Positions 62,259 to 64,000 of a stretch of DNA of 64,000 nt are shown here, in pieces (within the stretch, counting starts at the first letter, position 1; every line of letters starts with the position of its first letter). A program made the position numbers and the translations under genes. This stretch comes from Rikenellaceae bacterium (GTDB lineage Bacteria; Bacteroidota; Bacteroidia; Bacteroidales; UBA932). The notes below the pieces were generated by a model. It was given only the letters and a program-made list of their open reading frames with translations, did not search any database and was not told the DNA's origin. The DNA lies in the NCBI GenBank assembly GCA_900771005.1, contig CAAGMI010000061.1:1-64000 (forward strand). Direction: 5' to 3'.

Positions 62259-64000
62259 TCAGAATTTGCAATAGTAACTAATCGACGGCATCACAGGAAT
62301 AATGAAAGATCCTGCCTGATAGCGGTACTTCAAATCCTTGTAATAGAGGAAATATATGGACTCATTTGTGTGGCCCGTGACGTTGAATACGGAAAGGTTC
62401 AGACCGTGCGTATAGCGTCCGAAGCTTTTGAGCGCATAATCGATGGATATGTCGGCCTTGAAGTAGTTCTTAAGCCGTGATGAGTTGAAATCTTCATACT
62501 CGGCCACTACGTCGTTGCCCACGAAATAGTAATCTTTCACTCTGGTGTACGGATCACCGGAAGCCAGGGAAACCATCGCTCCTATGTCCAGTTTCCATAT
62601 GTGCCAGGTGAGCATGGCGTTAAGTTCATGAGGACGGTCGTGTGTGGAAGGGAACAGGGCAGGCATGCCTTCTTCGCAGGAATGTCTCATGGCCCTGGAG
62701 TAACTGTAGCTTATCCATCCCGTAAGTGCTCCGGTGTTTTTGGAAAGCATGATATTCGCTCCGTAATTGTTCCCGTCCGTTTTGATCATTGAATCTTCGA
62801 GTTTGTACTCAGGAGATAGGAAATCCATGACGAACCCCCTGAATTCCAACTGATTGTACAATCTTGCCCAGTAAGCCTGGGTTGATACGGTCCAGGCTCC
62901 TCCGTTCAGGTCAATTGCATGGGAGACGCTTATTTTGTGAGACTCCTGAGGCTCCGTATATTCTCCCGATCCGACCCAGAACCGGAACGGAACTCCTGAT
63001 GACGTTATGCCCATCTGGGAGAAATACTGGTGCTTCCTGCTCCCTGATATTGTGAGGATGCCGGCATTGAGCATATTTATTTCGAACCGCAGTTCGGGAT
63101 CGACGTGAAAATATGTTTTGCTTGAAGTGAGTTCGTCATAACCGGACATATGCAGTACCGGTATGAAAGTCATGAGTCCTGTGGAGAATTTTTTGGATAT
63201 TCCCAGTTCCGACTGCATCCCTTTCTGATTGATGTGTGTGGAAGTTTCCACCCCTCCTTCCAGAAATATTGACAAAGGAGTGATCTCCCGGTAAATCACA
63301 TTGACGTCTGCGCGGAAATCAAGCGGGAATGTCAGTGACAACCTGAGCCCGTTCTCTGCCAAATCGGATGGGGTCGTGGCCTTGGTCTCGCTTATGTTCA
63401 AGTAGAAATCCTTGAGGTTCCAGGTGGAATAGACGACTGCCTCTGCGCCAATCTCCCCCTTGTGCCTCCATCTCGCCGAAGCTGTGCCCTGTCTCCAGGT
63501 CCCTCCCATCAACACAGCAATCCTGGTGGCGTCGGATCCTGCATCATCTCTGGAATAGTAGAAGTCCGCGTCGAAAGAATTGTTGTCATCGTGATTCCAC
63601 AACAGAGAGGCGTTGATGTCAGTAAAACCGTATTTTACCTGGCTCGAATTGTATTTCAGCATTCCCTTGTAAACCTGATTGATAAAGGATTGCCTGAACG
63701 ATGCCGTCAGAGACAGCTTTTCGTGGAGCGGTACGGAAAAAGTTGCCCTCGCCGACATCATTCCCAGTGAAGCATCTCCGTGGAATCCGGTTGCGGTGGT
63801 GTCTGATATCTCGCTTTCCAGCGTACCTCCGAGGTGGCAGCCTTCGGCATCAGTCTTGAATCTGAACTGCGCGAAGTGACTTTGGTTGAGGATCGGGAAA
63901 AAACCGAACATTCTCGGTGTCAGATACGCCGGCGCTCCAGCTATTGTGTAGCAGTTGTGCGAGTCTTCGAACCCGTGTATGAACAGTCCGGCATCCATTA
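62259..64000 (-). CDS. TonB-dependent receptor, 5' end outside window
   Basis: The 3' ~580 codons are visible; the N-terminus lies beyond base 64000. The start of the visible part (GLFIHGFEDSHNCYTIAGAPAYLTPRMFGFFPILNQ) is the end of a plug domain, and TLESEISDTTATGFHGDASLG leads into the barrel. The C-terminus is VMPSISYYCKF, ending in Phe as for outer-membrane barrels. It is the TonB-dependent partner of the DUF4249 lipoprotein one base downstream. Substrate unknown; no SusD gene is seen, so a non-glycan ligand (metal chelate or peptide) is possible. Confidence 0.85.
   Translation of the reverse strand, partial: MDAGLFIHGFEDSHNCYTIAGAPAYLTPRMFGFFPILNQSHFAQFRFKTDAEGCHLGGTLESEISDTTATGFHGDASLGMMSARATFSVPLHEKLSLTASFRQSFINQVYKGMLKYNSSQVKYGFTDINASLLWNHDDNNSFDADFYYSRDDAGSDATRIAVLMGGTWRQGTASARWRHKGEIGAEAVVYSTWNLKDFYLNISETKATTPSDLAENGLRLSLTFPLDFRADVNVIYREITPLSIFLEGGVETSTHINQKGMQSELGISKKFSTGLMTFIPVLHMSGYDELTSSKTYFHVDPELRFEINMLNAGILTISGSRKHQYFSQMGITSSGVPFRFWVGSGEYTEPQESHKISVSHAIDLNGGAWTVSTQAYWARLYNQLEFRGFVMDFLSPEYKLEDSMIKTDGNNYGANIMLSKNTGALTGWISYSYSRAMRHSCEEGMPALFPSTHDRPHELNAMLTWHIWKLDIGAMVSLASGDPYTRVKDYYFVGNDVVAEYEDFNSSRLKNYFKADISIDYALKSFGRYTHGLNLSVFNVTGHTNESIYFLYYKDLKYRYQAGSFIIPVMPSISYYCKF

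Overview
The window is chromosomal DNA of a member of the Bacteroidales (Bacteroidota), probably an uncultured gut or host-associated lineage. The grounds are: promoters of the Bacteroidota type (TAnnTTTG -7 boxes); family-typical proteins (putative porin Porin_10, DUF3078, DUF4249 lipoprotein with a TonB-dependent receptor, an ExbB/membrane protein/ExbD/ExbD set, archaeal-type ProS, WbqC); and abundant SPII lipoproteins. Genus cannot be fixed from the sequence alone. Most of the window is ordinary core genome with tightly packed, often overlapping operons.

Layout. 1-2.9 kb: 3' part of a large coiled-coil surface lipoprotein. 3.0-6.5 kb: acyl-CoA ligase, dCMP deaminase, S41 protease. 6.5-11.7 kb (minus strand): TonB-like transducer, uridine kinase, asnS, then exbD, exbD, a membrane protein and exbB. 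11.8-14.8 kb (minus): asparaginase, TatD, DprA. 14.8-17.5 kb: a three-part amino-acid ABC transporter in one chain (permease, substrate-binding lobes in reversed order, ATPase). 17.5-19.2 kb (minus): queA and a Nudix hydrolase. 19.3-23 kb: SRPBCC-like protein, RNA m5C methyltransferase, TPR protein, LolC/E-type permease. 23-26.6 kb (minus): MltF and a porin. 26.6-28.3 kb: AmgK/MurU-type cell-wall sugar salvage pair. 28.3-36.9 kb: divIC, a nucleotidyltransferase, CPBP protease, folP, tmk, a DoxX/MauE protein, sppA, hisS, a hydrolase. 36.9-41.5 kb: PspC, outer-membrane phospholipase A, a LytTR regulator, an outer-membrane receptor. 41.5-46.5 kb: a more accessory stretch with TetR, a transglutaminase/S41 fusion, two GNAT acetyltransferases and MerR. 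46.5-47 kb: a gene-free cluster of stem-loops ending at an initiator tRNA. 47-50.4 kb (minus): tilS, DUF3078, proS. 50.5-56.5 kb: a Trp/Gly-rich lipoprotein, FadL-type protein, lpxD, lpxC, lpxA, wbqC. 56.5-60.8 kb: rimP-nusA-infB behind a hairpin-plus-U leader. 60.8-64 kb (minus): two lipoproteins and a truncated TonB-dependent receptor.

How parts work together. TonB, ExbB and ExbD energise outer-membrane receptors such as those at 39.1 and 62.3 kb. MltF, AmgK and MurU form a plausible route for murein turnover and MurNAc reuse. LpxD/C/A begin lipid A synthesis.

The points most worth following are: a promoter, hairpin and U-run ahead of rimP-nusA-infB that looks like an attenuator; the fused ABC transporter with reversed substrate-binding lobes and an internal lipobox; the stem-loop cluster beside tRNA-fMet; and six divergent gene pairs whose -7 boxes lie back to back 1-13 bp apart, with many genes predicted to be leaderless. 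No CRISPR array, insertion sequence, prophage or recognised defence system was seen.
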